A stretch of 64,000 nucleotides of DNA from Holophagales bacterium. Its GTDB lineage: Bacteria > Acidobacteriota > Thermoanaerobaculia > UBA5066. Below, piece by piece: positions 17,585 to 25,978 of this stretch; the stretch's first letter is position 1; each line of letters opens with the position of its first letter. A program made the translations under genes and the position numbers. The notes under the pieces were generated by a model. It saw only the letters and a program-made list of their open reading frames with translations. It was not told the origin of the DNA and ran no database searches. The stretch spans positions 80,982-144,981 of the forward strand of contig JADKBZ010000033.1 in assembly GCA_016714815.1 (NCBI GenBank). The letters are read 5' to 3'.

Positions 17585-18958
17585 GTGACGCGAGTATCGA
17601 AGGCTTCGAGGTCGTCGAAAGGGGCTCGGGAGCCGGAGGGTACGGAGCGGCGCGAATCGTCGAGCCCGGCCGTCGCGGACGGGGACCTCTCCGGCGGCCT
17701 CGCCGCCCTCGTCGTCGCCGCCACGCTCTTCGGCGTCCTCCTCGCGGTCGACACCCGGGCCGAATCGGCCTTCGACTCGATCAAGACCGTCGTCGCCCAC
17801 GGCGGAGCGGTCCTCGCCACATCGCTCCTTCTCGCGGGCGGCCCTGGTCCCGCCCGGTCGATGCGTTCTCTCCCGCCGGTGCTGCGCATCGCGGCCTTCC
17901 TCGCCGTGACCGGCGCCGGTCTCGCCCTCCTTTCGGCGGTCTTCGCCACGCGGCCGGCGGCGTCCCTCGACGCCCTGCGCTCCGCCGCCCTGACGGCGCT
18001 CCTCGTCCCCCTCGGCGCCTCCAGGGCATTCGACTCGGGTCGAATCCTCCTGCCCGTCGCCGGATTTCTCGCCGGGGTCTCCGCCAACTCCGTAGCGTCC
18101 GTCCTCCAGGCGGCCGGCCTCGTGAAGCTCTTCGACGTGGTGCAGATCACCGGGCGGGCGAACACGGGGGCCTTCCTCGGAAACGAGGGCTACGTCGCCC
18201 TCGTGGCGGCGCTCGCGGTCCCGGTCGGCGCCGGCTGCGTCGCCGTGACGCGCGGACGCGTCCGTTGGCTTGCCGGTGCCGCCCTCGTTCTCGCGCTCGC
18301 AGCCCTGGCGGCGAACCCGAGCCTGACCGCCCTGGCCGCCGCCACGACGGGCCTCGGCGGATACCTCTACTTCGGCGCGCCGAGCCGGATCCGCCGTCGG
18401 GCGATCGGGGCGTTCCTCGCCGTCGCTGCCGTCCTTCCGCTCGTCCCCGCCGCGCGCGCCCGGCTCGCGGACCTCGCCTACCACGTCCGGAGCCGGAACC
18501 TCGAAGCCCTCCTGAGCTACCGCGCCGGACCCTGGGCCGCCGCGATGGAGATGACCCGCGAACACCCTCTCCTCGGCGTCGGCCCGGGCGGCTTCGAGTC
18601 CCGCTTCGTCCCCGCGCGGCTCGCCGCCGAGCAGCGCCTCCGGAGGTCCTTCGTCGCAGAGTCCGCGGCAGGTTCCTACGCCCAAGCCCACTCCGACTTC
18701 CTCCAGGCGCCCGCCGAGCTGGGACTTCCCGCGGCGGCGGCGCTGACAGCCTCCTTCGCCCTTCTGCTCGTGGGGCTCCGCGGCCGGATCCGGGCCACCT
18801 CGAGCCCGGAGCCCGCAGTCCTGCTCGGAGTCCTGGCGGCGGGCTTCGTCGCGGCGCTCGCCTGGTTCCCCATGCAGAGGGCGCTCACCGCGGCTCCGCT
18901 CCTTCTCGCCGTGGGCCGCGCCGCCCGGCTCTCCGCTGTCCAGGACCCGGAGAAATGA
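17585..18958 (+). CDS. O-antigen ligase / Wzy-type polytopic membrane protein
   Basis: About 457 residues with around ten predicted membrane helices and a large loop at about 300-370. Within it HPLLGVGPGGFESRF and the later SYAQAHSDFLQAPAELG are the Wzy_C/WaaL signature, where the histidine and glutamate are thought to act in transfer of undecaprenyl-linked glycans. The first 40 residues are charged and serine-rich. The GTG at 17585 is only one option for the start; a later one is possible. It follows the ABC permease by 26 bp and overlaps the next gene by 4 bp. Other members of this family ligate glycans to lipid A or to proteins; the acceptor cannot be told. Confidence 0.8.
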   Translation: MTRVSKASRSSKGAREPEGTERRESSSPAVADGDLSGGLAALVVAATLFGVLLAVDTRAESAFDSIKTVVAHGGAVLATSLLLAGGPGPARSMRSLPPVLRIAAFLAVTGAGLALLSAVFATRPAASLDALRSAALTALLVPLGASRAFDSGRILLPVAGFLAGVSANSVASVLQAAGLVKLFDVVQITGRANTGAFLGNEGYVALVAALAVPVGAGCVAVTRGRVRWLAGAALVLALAALAANPSLTALAAATTGLGGYLYFGAPSRIRRRAIGAFLAVAAVLPLVPAARARLADLAYHVRSRNLEALLSYRAGPWAAAMEMTREHPLLGVGPGGFESRFVPARLAAEQRLRRSFVAESAAGSYAQAHSDFLQAPAELGLPAAAALTASFALLLVGLRGRIRATSSPEPAVLLGVLAAGFVAALAWFPMQRALTAAPLLLAVGRAARLSAVQDPEK

Positions 18959-19488
18959 CGAAGACCCTCCGGCTGACGGCCGTTCTCCTCCTTGCGGCGG
19001 CGCTCCTGCCCGACCTGCGGCACCACGCGGCGGAGAAGGCGCTCTACCAGGCCACGGCGCTCCTCTCGAGCGCGCTCTCCGGAAACGTTCCCGGCGCGGA
19101 TCCCCGGCGCCTCGCCGCCGCCGCGAGCGACCTCGCGTCCCGGATCGCGAGAACGCTCCCCTTCGATCCGCGTCCGCCGCTCGTGCAGGGCATCGCCCGG
19201 CTCGCGCTCGGCGACGCCTCCGGAGCAGAGGTCTGCCTCAGGGATTCGATCGCCCGGGCGGAAAAGCCGGAAGCCCTCCTGCACCTCGGACGTGCACTGC
19301 TCGTTGGCAACCGCCCCGAGGACGCCCGGGAGGTCTTCCGCCGCGCCGCGTGGCTACATCGCATCGCGCTGCTCTCGCTTCCCGGCGCGTTTCGCGAGGA
19401 CGCGCTCGCCGAGGCCGAAGCGCTGCGGGGCCGCCTCCAGCGCGGGGAGCGCGTCGAGATCCCCGCCGTTCCCGCCCCCCGCTTCTGA
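18955..19488 (+). CDS. Small membrane-anchored helical repeat (TPR-like) protein
   Basis: This 177-residue protein has an N-terminal signal or anchor (LTAVLLLAAALLPDL). The remaining helices are rich in alanine, leucine and arginine with TPR-like spacing (ALLHLGRALLVGNRPEDAREVFRRA). There is no enzyme motif. The ATG at 18955 overlaps the O-antigen-ligase-like gene stop (ATGA), so the pair is co-translated. TPR proteins often accompany Wzy/ligase proteins as assembly partners. The exact function is unknown. Confidence 0.6.
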   Translation: MTKTLRLTAVLLLAAALLPDLRHHAAEKALYQATALLSSALSGNVPGADPRRLAAAASDLASRIARTLPFDPRPPLVQGIARLALGDASGAEVCLRDSIARAEKPEALLHLGRALLVGNRPEDAREVFRRAAWLHRIALLSLPGAFREDALAEAEALRGRLQRGERVEIPAVPAPRF

Positions 19489-19502
19489 CGACGCGATCCC
19501 GA

Positions 19503-19531
19503 TTGACGGGCCAATCGAGATCGCATCTAAT
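19503..19531 (+). promoter_or_regulatory. Sigma-70-type promoter for the secreted-protein operon
   Basis: TTGACG (19503-19508), a 17-bp spacer and TCTAAT (19526-19531) lie about 120 bp before the first secreted protein. A GC-rich inverted repeat (CCCGCCGGGCGGG, near 19574-19586) lies in the presumed leader. Confidence 0.65.
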
Positions 19532-19651
19532 TACGACTTCCCCTCCAGACCATCACAGCCCGCTTTTCCGAATCCCGCCGGGCGGGCTTCGCAGACATGA
19601 GCCCTCTCGAGAACCGAATTCCAGGAACACCCCCAGAGTAAGGAGATGCGA

Positions 19652-20976
19652 ATGAAGCGATGGGTCCTTCCTCTCGTCCTCGCGATCGCGGTCTGTACCG
19701 CACCCGCCGCCGAGGGCGTCATCGGGTCCGCTGACCCGGTGCCCGCCGCGACGCTTCTCTACCCGTACTTCGAGGTCGACCTGGCGAACCCCACCGGGAT
19801 GACGACCCTCCTCGGTCTCCAGAACGCCTCCGCCACGGCGGCCCTCGCCCACTTCGTCGTCTGGTCCGACCTCGGGGTGCCCGTTCTGAACTTCAACGTC
19901 TACCTGACGGGATACGACGTCCAGACGATCAACCTGCGCGACATCCTCGTGAACGGCACCCTGCCGCAGACCGCCAGCGCGGGGCAGGACCCGAACGACA
20001 CGATCAGCAACAAGGGGATCTTCTCGCAGGACATCAACTTCGCTTCCTGCGCGGGACAGCTTCCCCAGCCCCCGCTGCCCGGTTCCACCGTCGCGAGTCT
20101 CCAGGCGGCGCTGACGGGTCAGGCGGCCGCCGGCCTCGGAGGTCTCTGCGCCGGCACGAACCGGGGGGACGGGATCGCGCGCGGCTACATCACGGTCGAC
20201 ACCGTCAACAACTGCACCCTCAGCTACCCCGGTGATCCGGGCTATTTCGTCTCCGGCGGCGGCGGGGACGCGACGATCCAGAACATCCTTCTCGGCGACT
20301 TCTTCCTCGTCGACCAGGCCCAGAACTTCGCCCAGGGCGACGGCGCCGTTTCGATCGAAGCGAGCGCCACGGACCCGAAGACGAGCACGCCCGGCAACTA
20401 CACTTTCTACGGTCGTTACATCGCCTGGACGGCCGCCGACAATCGCGAGCCGCTCCGGGATTCTGGGGTGCGACCTATACCGACACCGCGTCACAGCTGA
20501 TCGTCTGGCGGGACCCGAAGGTGAACCAGGCGGCGTTTGCCTGCCCGGTCGTCGCAACCACCAGACCGGCCTGGTATCCCCTGGGCCAGGCGCAGATCGT
20601 CGCCTTCGACATGCAGGAATACCCGACGGCCCTCGCCGGTAGCCCGTTCGGAGCCTCGGCCCTGAGAGTCGGGCTCGGGATGTCGGGGGGCGACCTCACG
20701 ACACCGGCCCGCTCGGGCTGGCTCTTCCTCAACCTGAATACGACCGTGACCGCCGCCGGCGCCAACCCTCCGATCGACCCGGCACGCGCCCAGGCTTGGG
20801 TCGTCTCGCTCCAGTCTCCGAAGGCCGTGGGCCGTTTCTCCACGGCGACGATGGCGGCCCCGCTCGACTCGGCCTACTTCATGGGAACGGTCCTCCCCGT
20901 CTTCCCGCCCCGGCCCCAGGCGGCCACAACGGCTACCCCAGCCCCAGGTGCGACGGGCAGGAGGTCCGGCAAGTGA
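19652..20976 (+). pseudogene. Secreted hypothetical protein, first of two tandem paralogues (one-base frameshift)
   Basis: The signal peptide (MKRWVLPLVLAIAVCTAPAAEG) is followed by a family-specific domain: PAATLLYPYFEVDLANPTG, SDLGVPVLNFNVYLTGYD and DGIARGYITVDTVNNCTL all recur in the next gene. I chose the ATG at 19652 because AAGGAG lies 6 nt upstream. The frame ends early at 20500, just after DNREPL. Reading on in the next frame from about 20456 gives PGFWGATYTDTASQLIVWRD, which aligns with the paralogue and runs to 20976. One missing C in CTC(C)CGGGA explains the break, so about 443 residues were intended. A sequencing error is more likely than decay because both halves are well kept. 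Function unknown. Confidence 0.75.
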
Positions 20977-22217
20977 AGAAGCTCCTCGTCGCAGCCGCCC
21001 TCGCGGCTCTCTGCCTCGCCCCGGCGGGCCCGGCGCCCGCCGCCATTGGCGCGAACGAAGTCGCCCCGGCCGCCACGCTTCTCCTTCCCTACTTCGAAGT
21101 CGACCTGAACAACCCCGGCGGGGTGAACACCCTCTTCACCGTAGTGAATGCCTCCGCCTCGGCGGGCCTCGTCCACGCGACTCTCTGGACCGACCTCGGC
21201 GTTCCAACCCATACCTTCGACATCTACCTGACCGGCTACGACGCCGAAACGGTGGACCTGAGGCTCCTCTTCCAGGGGATCATTCCCGGGTCGGCCGACG
21301 ACGGGGCCGACCCGACGGACCAGGTCAGCCCGCAAGGGCCGATCTCCCAGGACATCAACTTTCCCGGAAGCACCGGTCCCTGCTGGACGTCGGCAATTCC
21401 CCGCCTGACCCCGGCCCAGGTCACGGACCTCCAGAACGCCCACACCGGCCTCGCCTCGAGCATCGGCGTCGGCTGGAGCGCCAGCTGCGGCGCGCAGAGC
21501 CTTGGCGACGGGATCGCCCGCGGGTTCGTCACGCTCGACAGCGTCAACAGTTGCACGCTGGACTACCCGACGACCCCGGGCTACGCATCGGGAGCCCTCG
21601 ACTCCCGGAACATCTGGATCGGCGAGTTCCTGATCCTCGACCGGGCGAACAACTCCTCGATCGGCGACCCGCTCGTCCACGTCGAAGCGTCCAACAGCGA
21701 TCCCCGCGTGACGAATCCCGCCGCCCACACCTTCTACGGCTGGGCTCGTGGCTACGCGGTCGCGTCGGACAATCGCGAGCCTTTGCCGACGACCTGGAAC
21801 TCGCGCTACATCCAGGGCGGTGTCTTGAACGGCGGGACGGACCTGCTCGTCTGGCGCGCGCCGATCGCCCCGGTCGCCACGTTCGCCTGCGGCGGCTCCG
21901 CCGCTGGCTTCCCGCTCGCGCAGCGGAACCTCACCGCTTTCGACGAGCAGGAGAACCCGACCATTCCCGCGGCGGGCTCCTACTTTCCGGTCGTCGCCCA
22001 GCGCGTGCCGGTCTCCACTCTCAACACGTACTATTCCTTCGGATTCCTGCACCTCGACCTGAAGCGCGGGTCGAACCCGTCGTTCACCGCGGCCGACGGC
22101 GTCGGCCAGTCGTGGGTCGTGACCGATTTCCGGGCCACGGGACGTTTCGCGATCGGCTTCGCCGCCCGGGCGCTCGACAACGCCCTGGTTCCCACGAACT
22201 CGGGCCCCGGCTTCTGA
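20973..22217 (+). CDS. Secreted hypothetical protein, second tandem paralogue (intact)
   Basis: 414 residues. A signal peptide (KKLLVAAALAALCLAPAG...APAA) precedes a single globular region that shares its whole length with the preceding gene: VAPAATLLLPYFEVDLNNP, WTDLGVPTHTFDIYLTGYD, DGIARGFVTLDSVNSCTLDY and DNREPLPTTWNSRYI. No known catalytic motif is visible. The two conserved cysteines around the CTLDY segment may form a disulfide. The GTG at 20973 overlaps the previous stop (GTGA) and has AGGAGG upstream. I have no function for it; the neighbours suggest an extracellular or surface role. Confidence 0.8.
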   Translation: MKKLLVAAALAALCLAPAGPAPAAIGANEVAPAATLLLPYFEVDLNNPGGVNTLFTVVNASASAGLVHATLWTDLGVPTHTFDIYLTGYDAETVDLRLLFQGIIPGSADDGADPTDQVSPQGPISQDINFPGSTGPCWTSAIPRLTPAQVTDLQNAHTGLASSIGVGWSASCGAQSLGDGIARGFVTLDSVNSCTLDYPTTPGYASGALDSRNIWIGEFLILDRANNSSIGDPLVHVEASNSDPRVTNPAAHTFYGWARGYAVASDNREPLPTTWNSRYIQGGVLNGGTDLLVWRAPIAPVATFACGGSAAGFPLAQRNLTAFDEQENPTIPAAGSYFPVVAQRVPVSTLNTYYSFGFLHLDLKRGSNPSFTAADGVGQSWVVTDFRATGRFAIGFAARALDNALVPTNSGPGF

Positions 22218-22231
22218 GGAGGAACACGATC

Positions 22232-23269
22232 ATGAAGAACCTCCTCGAAACCCGCAGCCTTCCGCGCCCCGCCTTCGTCTCCGCCGCGCTCCTCGGCGTC
22301 GCCCTCGCGACGTTCCCCGCGTCCGCCCAGCTCTCGACCTGCACGCTCCTCGCCGGCACGAACTGCCGCGAGCACATCCCCGACGGCGGAGTCCGTAACG
22401 GCACGCCCTTCGTCGGCACGCGGACCTCTACCATGGCCGTGCCCGCAGGCGCCTGCGGCGCCGTCACGAACGTCGTCGACCTGAACGTCCAGGTCCGCCT
22501 CAAGCACAACTGGCTCGGCGACCTGCGCCTCCGGCTCGTCCACCCGAACGGGAGCACGTCGGCCACGCTCCTTTCGAACCCCGGCGGGGCGCCCGCCGGT
22601 CTGTCCGGCGAGGACATCGACGCCACGTTCAACGACGACGTGAGCGGCGGCGCCCTGAACGTCGAGATCCCGGACATCACCGGAAACGTTGCGCCCGTCT
22701 CGAGCCTCTCCGTCTTCGACGGTCTTCCGCGCGCCGGCATCTGGACCCTCGAGGTCGTCGACTCCCGCGGAGGCAACTACGGAGCGCTGGAAGACTGGAC
22801 GCTCGAGCTGCCCTGCGCCCTCCCTGTTGTCTCGATCGTCGCGACGGTGGCGGACGCGATCGAGGCTCCTACGACGAACGGCACCTTCACCGTCACGCGC
22901 ACCGGCGAAACCTCGGCGCCGATCCTCATCCCTTACACCATTTCCGGATCCGCCTCTCAGGGTCCCGACTACACCCCCGTCACCGGTTTCGTCACCATGG
23001 CGGCTGGCGTCACCACCGCCACGATCACCGTCCAGCCCGTGGCCGACGGTACCTACGACAACGGCGAATCGGTCATCGCCACCCTCGGAACCGGGGACTT
23101 CACCATCGGCGCCGGCTCGGCCGTCGTGATGATCTGGGACTCTCCCGGGCTCGTGGGTCTCCTCGACCGCCCGATCCCGACGATCTCGACCCTCGGCCTG
23201 GCCCTTCTCGCCCTGGCCGTCGCGGCCATCGGCGCGGGCCTCCTCGCCTCCCGCAAGCTCCTCGGCTGA
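22232..23269 (+). CDS. Secreted P-domain / Calx-beta protein with IPTL-type C-terminal sorting signal
   Basis: 345 residues. A signal peptide ends at ASAQ (about 34). Residues 45-195 resemble the proprotein-convertase P/Homo-B jelly roll (LRLRLVHPNGSTS, GIWTLEVVDSRGGNYGALEDW). Residues 200-300 are a Calx-beta repeat (GTFTVTRTGETSAP, GSASQGPDYTPV). The tail is a sorting signal: RPIPTISTLG, a hydrophobic helix and a terminal basic SRKLLG. IPTL-CTERM proteins are normally processed at the membrane by an exosortase-type enzyme; none is encoded in this window. P-domains usually accompany a subtilisin-like protease, but no protease domain is present here. AGGAGG precedes the ATG. Confidence 0.8.
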   Translation: MKNLLETRSLPRPAFVSAALLGVALATFPASAQLSTCTLLAGTNCREHIPDGGVRNGTPFVGTRTSTMAVPAGACGAVTNVVDLNVQVRLKHNWLGDLRLRLVHPNGSTSATLLSNPGGAPAGLSGEDIDATFNDDVSGGALNVEIPDITGNVAPVSSLSVFDGLPRAGIWTLEVVDSRGGNYGALEDWTLELPCALPVVSIVATVADAIEAPTTNGTFTVTRTGETSAPILIPYTISGSASQGPDYTPVTGFVTMAAGVTTATITVQPVADGTYDNGESVIATLGTGDFTIGAGSAVVMIWDSPGLVGLLDRPIPTISTLGLALLALAVAAIGAGLLASRKLLG

Positions 23270-24609
23270 TGCTGAGCGAACGGCCCCGGCGCCTCGGCGC
23301 CGGGGCCGCCTCCTTCCTGCTCCTCTCGTCCCTCGCCTGCGCGAGCGCCCGGGCACCGCAGGCCGCGAAGGCCCCGGCGCCCGAAGCAGCTCGAGCCGCC
23401 GGGCGTCTCGAGCTGATCGAGGCGGGCGCCGGACTCCCCCGCTCCGGCCAGTGGCGGCACTCCTTCGCGCTCGCCGACCTCGACGGGGACGGACGTCTCG
23501 ACCTCGCCCACGGGCCCGCCCGCAAGGGGGCGAGGCGACCGGTCGTCTTCCTGGGCGACGGGAAGGGCGGATTCCGGAGGTGGGACGAGGCGAAGTACCC
23601 CGCGTTCCCATACGACTACGGCGGCATCGCAGCGGGAGACGTCGACGGTGACGGGCGGACGGACCTCGCTCTCGGCGTCCACATGCTCGGGGTGGCGGTC
23701 CTCCTGCAGAAGGAGCCGGGCGTCTTCTCGCTCTCCGTGGAGGGGCTCCCGCTTCGCGGCCAGGGCACCGGGCCGGCCTTCTCCTCCCGGGCCGTCGCCC
23801 TCGCAGACGCCGACGGCGACGGCAAGCTCGACCTCCTCGCGCTGTCCGAAGGGCCGCTGTCTCCTGGCGCCGCCTCCGGCGCCCAGCCCGTCGGCGTCGC
23901 CCTCTTCCTGGGCCGCGGCGGCGCGTGGCAGCGGACGGCGGAGGGCCCGGCTCCGGACACCGCGTTCGGCTCCGGCCTCGTGTCCGGCGACCTGAACGGA
24001 GACGGCGTTCCAGACCTCCTCGTCGCGACGAGCGTCCAGGGAGACCGCCGGATCCTCCGGCTCGGCAATCGCGAAGGGGCTTCCTCCTTCCTCCCCGTCG
24101 AGCTGACGGACCTTCCCGAGCGCGCCTTCGTCCTGGCCGCCGGGTTCGGCGACTTCGACGCCGACGGCCGGCTCGACCTCGCCGTCTCGACGCTCGTCCC
24201 CGGAAAGGAAGGGCTCGTGTCCCGCGTCGACGTCCTCCTGTCCCGTCCTTCCGGCTTCGAGAGCCGGCCGGTTCTCTCCGAGCCGGGGCGTCACCCGCGG
24301 GGCGCGGTGGCGGCGGGAGACCTGAACGGGGACGGACGGACGGACCTCGCCCTCCTCGGGGGAGACGGCAAGCTCGAGACCTGGCTCGGAGACGGGCGGG
24401 GCGGGTTCGCGCCGGCCGCACGCGTGGCGCCTCCGGCCGAGCGGATCGGCTGCGCGGGATACCACGTCGCGGTCCGGGACCTCGACGGCGACGGGCTCGG
24501 CGACGTCGTCGCCGCCTTCGCCGGCGAAGGCTCCGCCTCGGATCCGGACGCCCCGTGCCTTTCCGCAGGCGCGCTCGTGGCGTGGCGGTCGAGCGTACCC
24601 GGCCGCTGA
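23269..24609 (+). CDS. FG-GAP/VCBS repeat lipoprotein (predicted beta-propeller)
   Basis: 446 residues. The signal peptide ends in a lipobox-like LSSLAC. The rest is built of FG-GAP/VCBS-type repeats, each marked by a calcium-binding DxDGDGxxD loop: LADLDGDGRLDLA, AGDVDGDGRTDLA, LADADGDGKLDLL, SGDLNGDGVPDLL, FGDFDADGRLDLA, AGDLNGDGRTDLA and VRDLDGDGLGDVV. Seven loops fit a seven-bladed propeller like integrin alpha chains. It probably sits on the cell surface and binds ligands in a calcium-dependent way. The ATG overlaps the previous stop (TGATG), so it belongs to the same operon. Confidence 0.85.
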   Translation: MLSERPRRLGAGAASFLLLSSLACASARAPQAAKAPAPEAARAAGRLELIEAGAGLPRSGQWRHSFALADLDGDGRLDLAHGPARKGARRPVVFLGDGKGGFRRWDEAKYPAFPYDYGGIAAGDVDGDGRTDLALGVHMLGVAVLLQKEPGVFSLSVEGLPLRGQGTGPAFSSRAVALADADGDGKLDLLALSEGPLSPGAASGAQPVGVALFLGRGGAWQRTAEGPAPDTAFGSGLVSGDLNGDGVPDLLVATSVQGDRRILRLGNREGASSFLPVELTDLPERAFVLAAGFGDFDADGRLDLAVSTLVPGKEGLVSRVDVLLSRPSGFESRPVLSEPGRHPRGAVAAGDLNGDGRTDLALLGGDGKLETWLGDGRGGFAPAARVAPPAERIGCAGYHVAVRDLDGDGLGDVVAAFAGEGSASDPDAPCLSAGALVAWRSSVPGR

Positions 24610-24634
24610 ACGCGGCCGGATCACGCCCACGCGG

Positions 24635-25975
24635 TCAGCCCTCGATGGCCTCCTCGACCGTCGTCAGGTCGACCACGCCGCGGCATCCGAAGAGAGCCGG
24701 CAGGACCTTCGAGGCCGGGTGCGCCCGGCGCAGCGCCGCGACTTTCTCCGTTCCGGCCCGATAGGCCGGCAGGTACATCCGGCCGAGGAGCGGGTGCCGT
24801 CCCCACGCACCCGACAGCTTGTCGGCCCGCTCGTCCGAGACGAGGTAGTCGTTCCGGAGGACGCGCGCGACCTCCTCGACGGGCCGCTTCTCGCCCCAGG
24901 TGAGCCACGACGACTGGTTCTTCGCGTCGTCCTGGAGAAGGGCGAGGAGGCAGCCCGTCTCGAGGTCGCGGTCTGGAAGCTCCTCCGGCGAGAGAACGCC
25001 GTGAGCCATCAGGATGGCGTTGTTGGCGATCCCCTCGAAGAGGGCCGCAGGGCGCGTGTTCATCGTCAGCACCGAGGCCTCGAAACCGAGAACGCCGCGG
25101 ACGTAGAGATCCTGCAGGTACGCGAACGTCGTCACGTGCCCCGGAACGACCTCGTGGCTGACGAGCTGGGCGAATTCGGGGCGGGAGATCTCGAGCGACG
25201 CGTTCAGCTCGTAGGTCGCCTCGTACTCGGGCGAGCCGTCCGGTTTCCGGGCCCGTCCGAGGTAGTTCATCGAGCCCGAGAACCAGGCGTTCTCGATCAT
25301 GAGGAAGGCGACGTTCGCCCGCGGGACGCGCGAGAGCTCCGCGGGAAGGTGCGGCACGACGTTCCGCGCCGCGAGGGCGTCGAGCTCGGCGACGAGGCGG
25401 GCCGAGAGCGCGGGAATCTGGGCCTTCGGGACGATCCGGGCTGCCCGCCAGGCGTCGACGGCCGCCAGGAGCCCCGGCCCGTTCGAAGACGGGAACCCCG
25501 CCGCGGCGAGGAGCTCGCGGACCCGTTCCCGCTTTCCGGCCGGCTCCGAGGGCGACCCGGGCTTCCCGAGGATCGCCCGCATGCACCGCTCGTAGGGAAC
25601 GGGCTCCCCCTTCCCCGCCACCTCCAGCGCGAGATCGAGCATCACCTCGAAGCAGAGCCCGAGGCCCTCGAGATACCGGGCCCGGAGGCCCAGCCCGCGC
25701 CCCGCCTCGTCGCGGAGGCGCGCGATGGCCCCGCGCACGTCGACGGCGGAGAGGTAGGCGTCGAGGGCCGCCAGCGCCTCCGGCTTCGTCGACGCGCCGC
25801 CGAGGGCGCGCAGGCGCGCGGCCTCGGGCAGCGTGTAGGCCGCCGGGAGCGGCTCGTCGGAGAACCAGGAGTCGGCGATGAACCGCCCCAGCCCCGAGGG
25901 GTTCAGGACGTCGCCGCCCCAGAGCGTGTCGAGCCCCAGGACGGCCGTCGCGACGGCGTGGTCGAGGGCGTCCAC
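24635..25975 (-). CDS. DUF885-like putative zinc metallohydrolase
   Basis: This 446-residue helical protein has no signal peptide. SHEVVPGHVTTFAYLQDLY is an HExxxGH zinc motif, and about 40 residues on FEGIANNAILMAHG provides the downstream glutamate, as in DUF885/M2-M32-like metallopeptidases (HEAYPGH and EGWA in typical members). The role is likely peptide or amide hydrolysis, unproven. The GTG at 25975 lies 3 bp after the end of the OPT peptide transporter gene, so a peptide uptake and degradation pair is plausible. It faces the FG-GAP gene tail to tail. Confidence 0.7.
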   Translation of the reverse strand: MDALDHAVATAVLGLDTLWGGDVLNPSGLGRFIADSWFSDEPLPAAYTLPEAARLRALGGASTKPEALAALDAYLSAVDVRGAIARLRDEAGRGLGLRARYLEGLGLCFEVMLDLALEVAGKGEPVPYERCMRAILGKPGSPSEPAGKRERVRELLAAAGFPSSNGPGLLAAVDAWRAARIVPKAQIPALSARLVAELDALAARNVVPHLPAELSRVPRANVAFLMIENAWFSGSMNYLGRARKPDGSPEYEATYELNASLEISRPEFAQLVSHEVVPGHVTTFAYLQDLYVRGVLGFEASVLTMNTRPAALFEGIANNAILMAHGVLSPEELPDRDLETGCLLALLQDDAKNQSSWLTWGEKRPVEEVARVLRNDYLVSDERADKLSGAWGRHPLLGRMYLPAYRAGTEKVAALRRAHPASKVLPALFGCRGVVDLTTVEEAIEG

Positions 25976-25978
25976 GGC

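Noticed and set aside
23168..23266. Plain C-terminal membrane anchor instead of a sorting signal
   Set aside because: The PIPT motif, hydrophobic helix and basic end occur in the order expected for IPTL-CTERM, so I kept sorting as the call.
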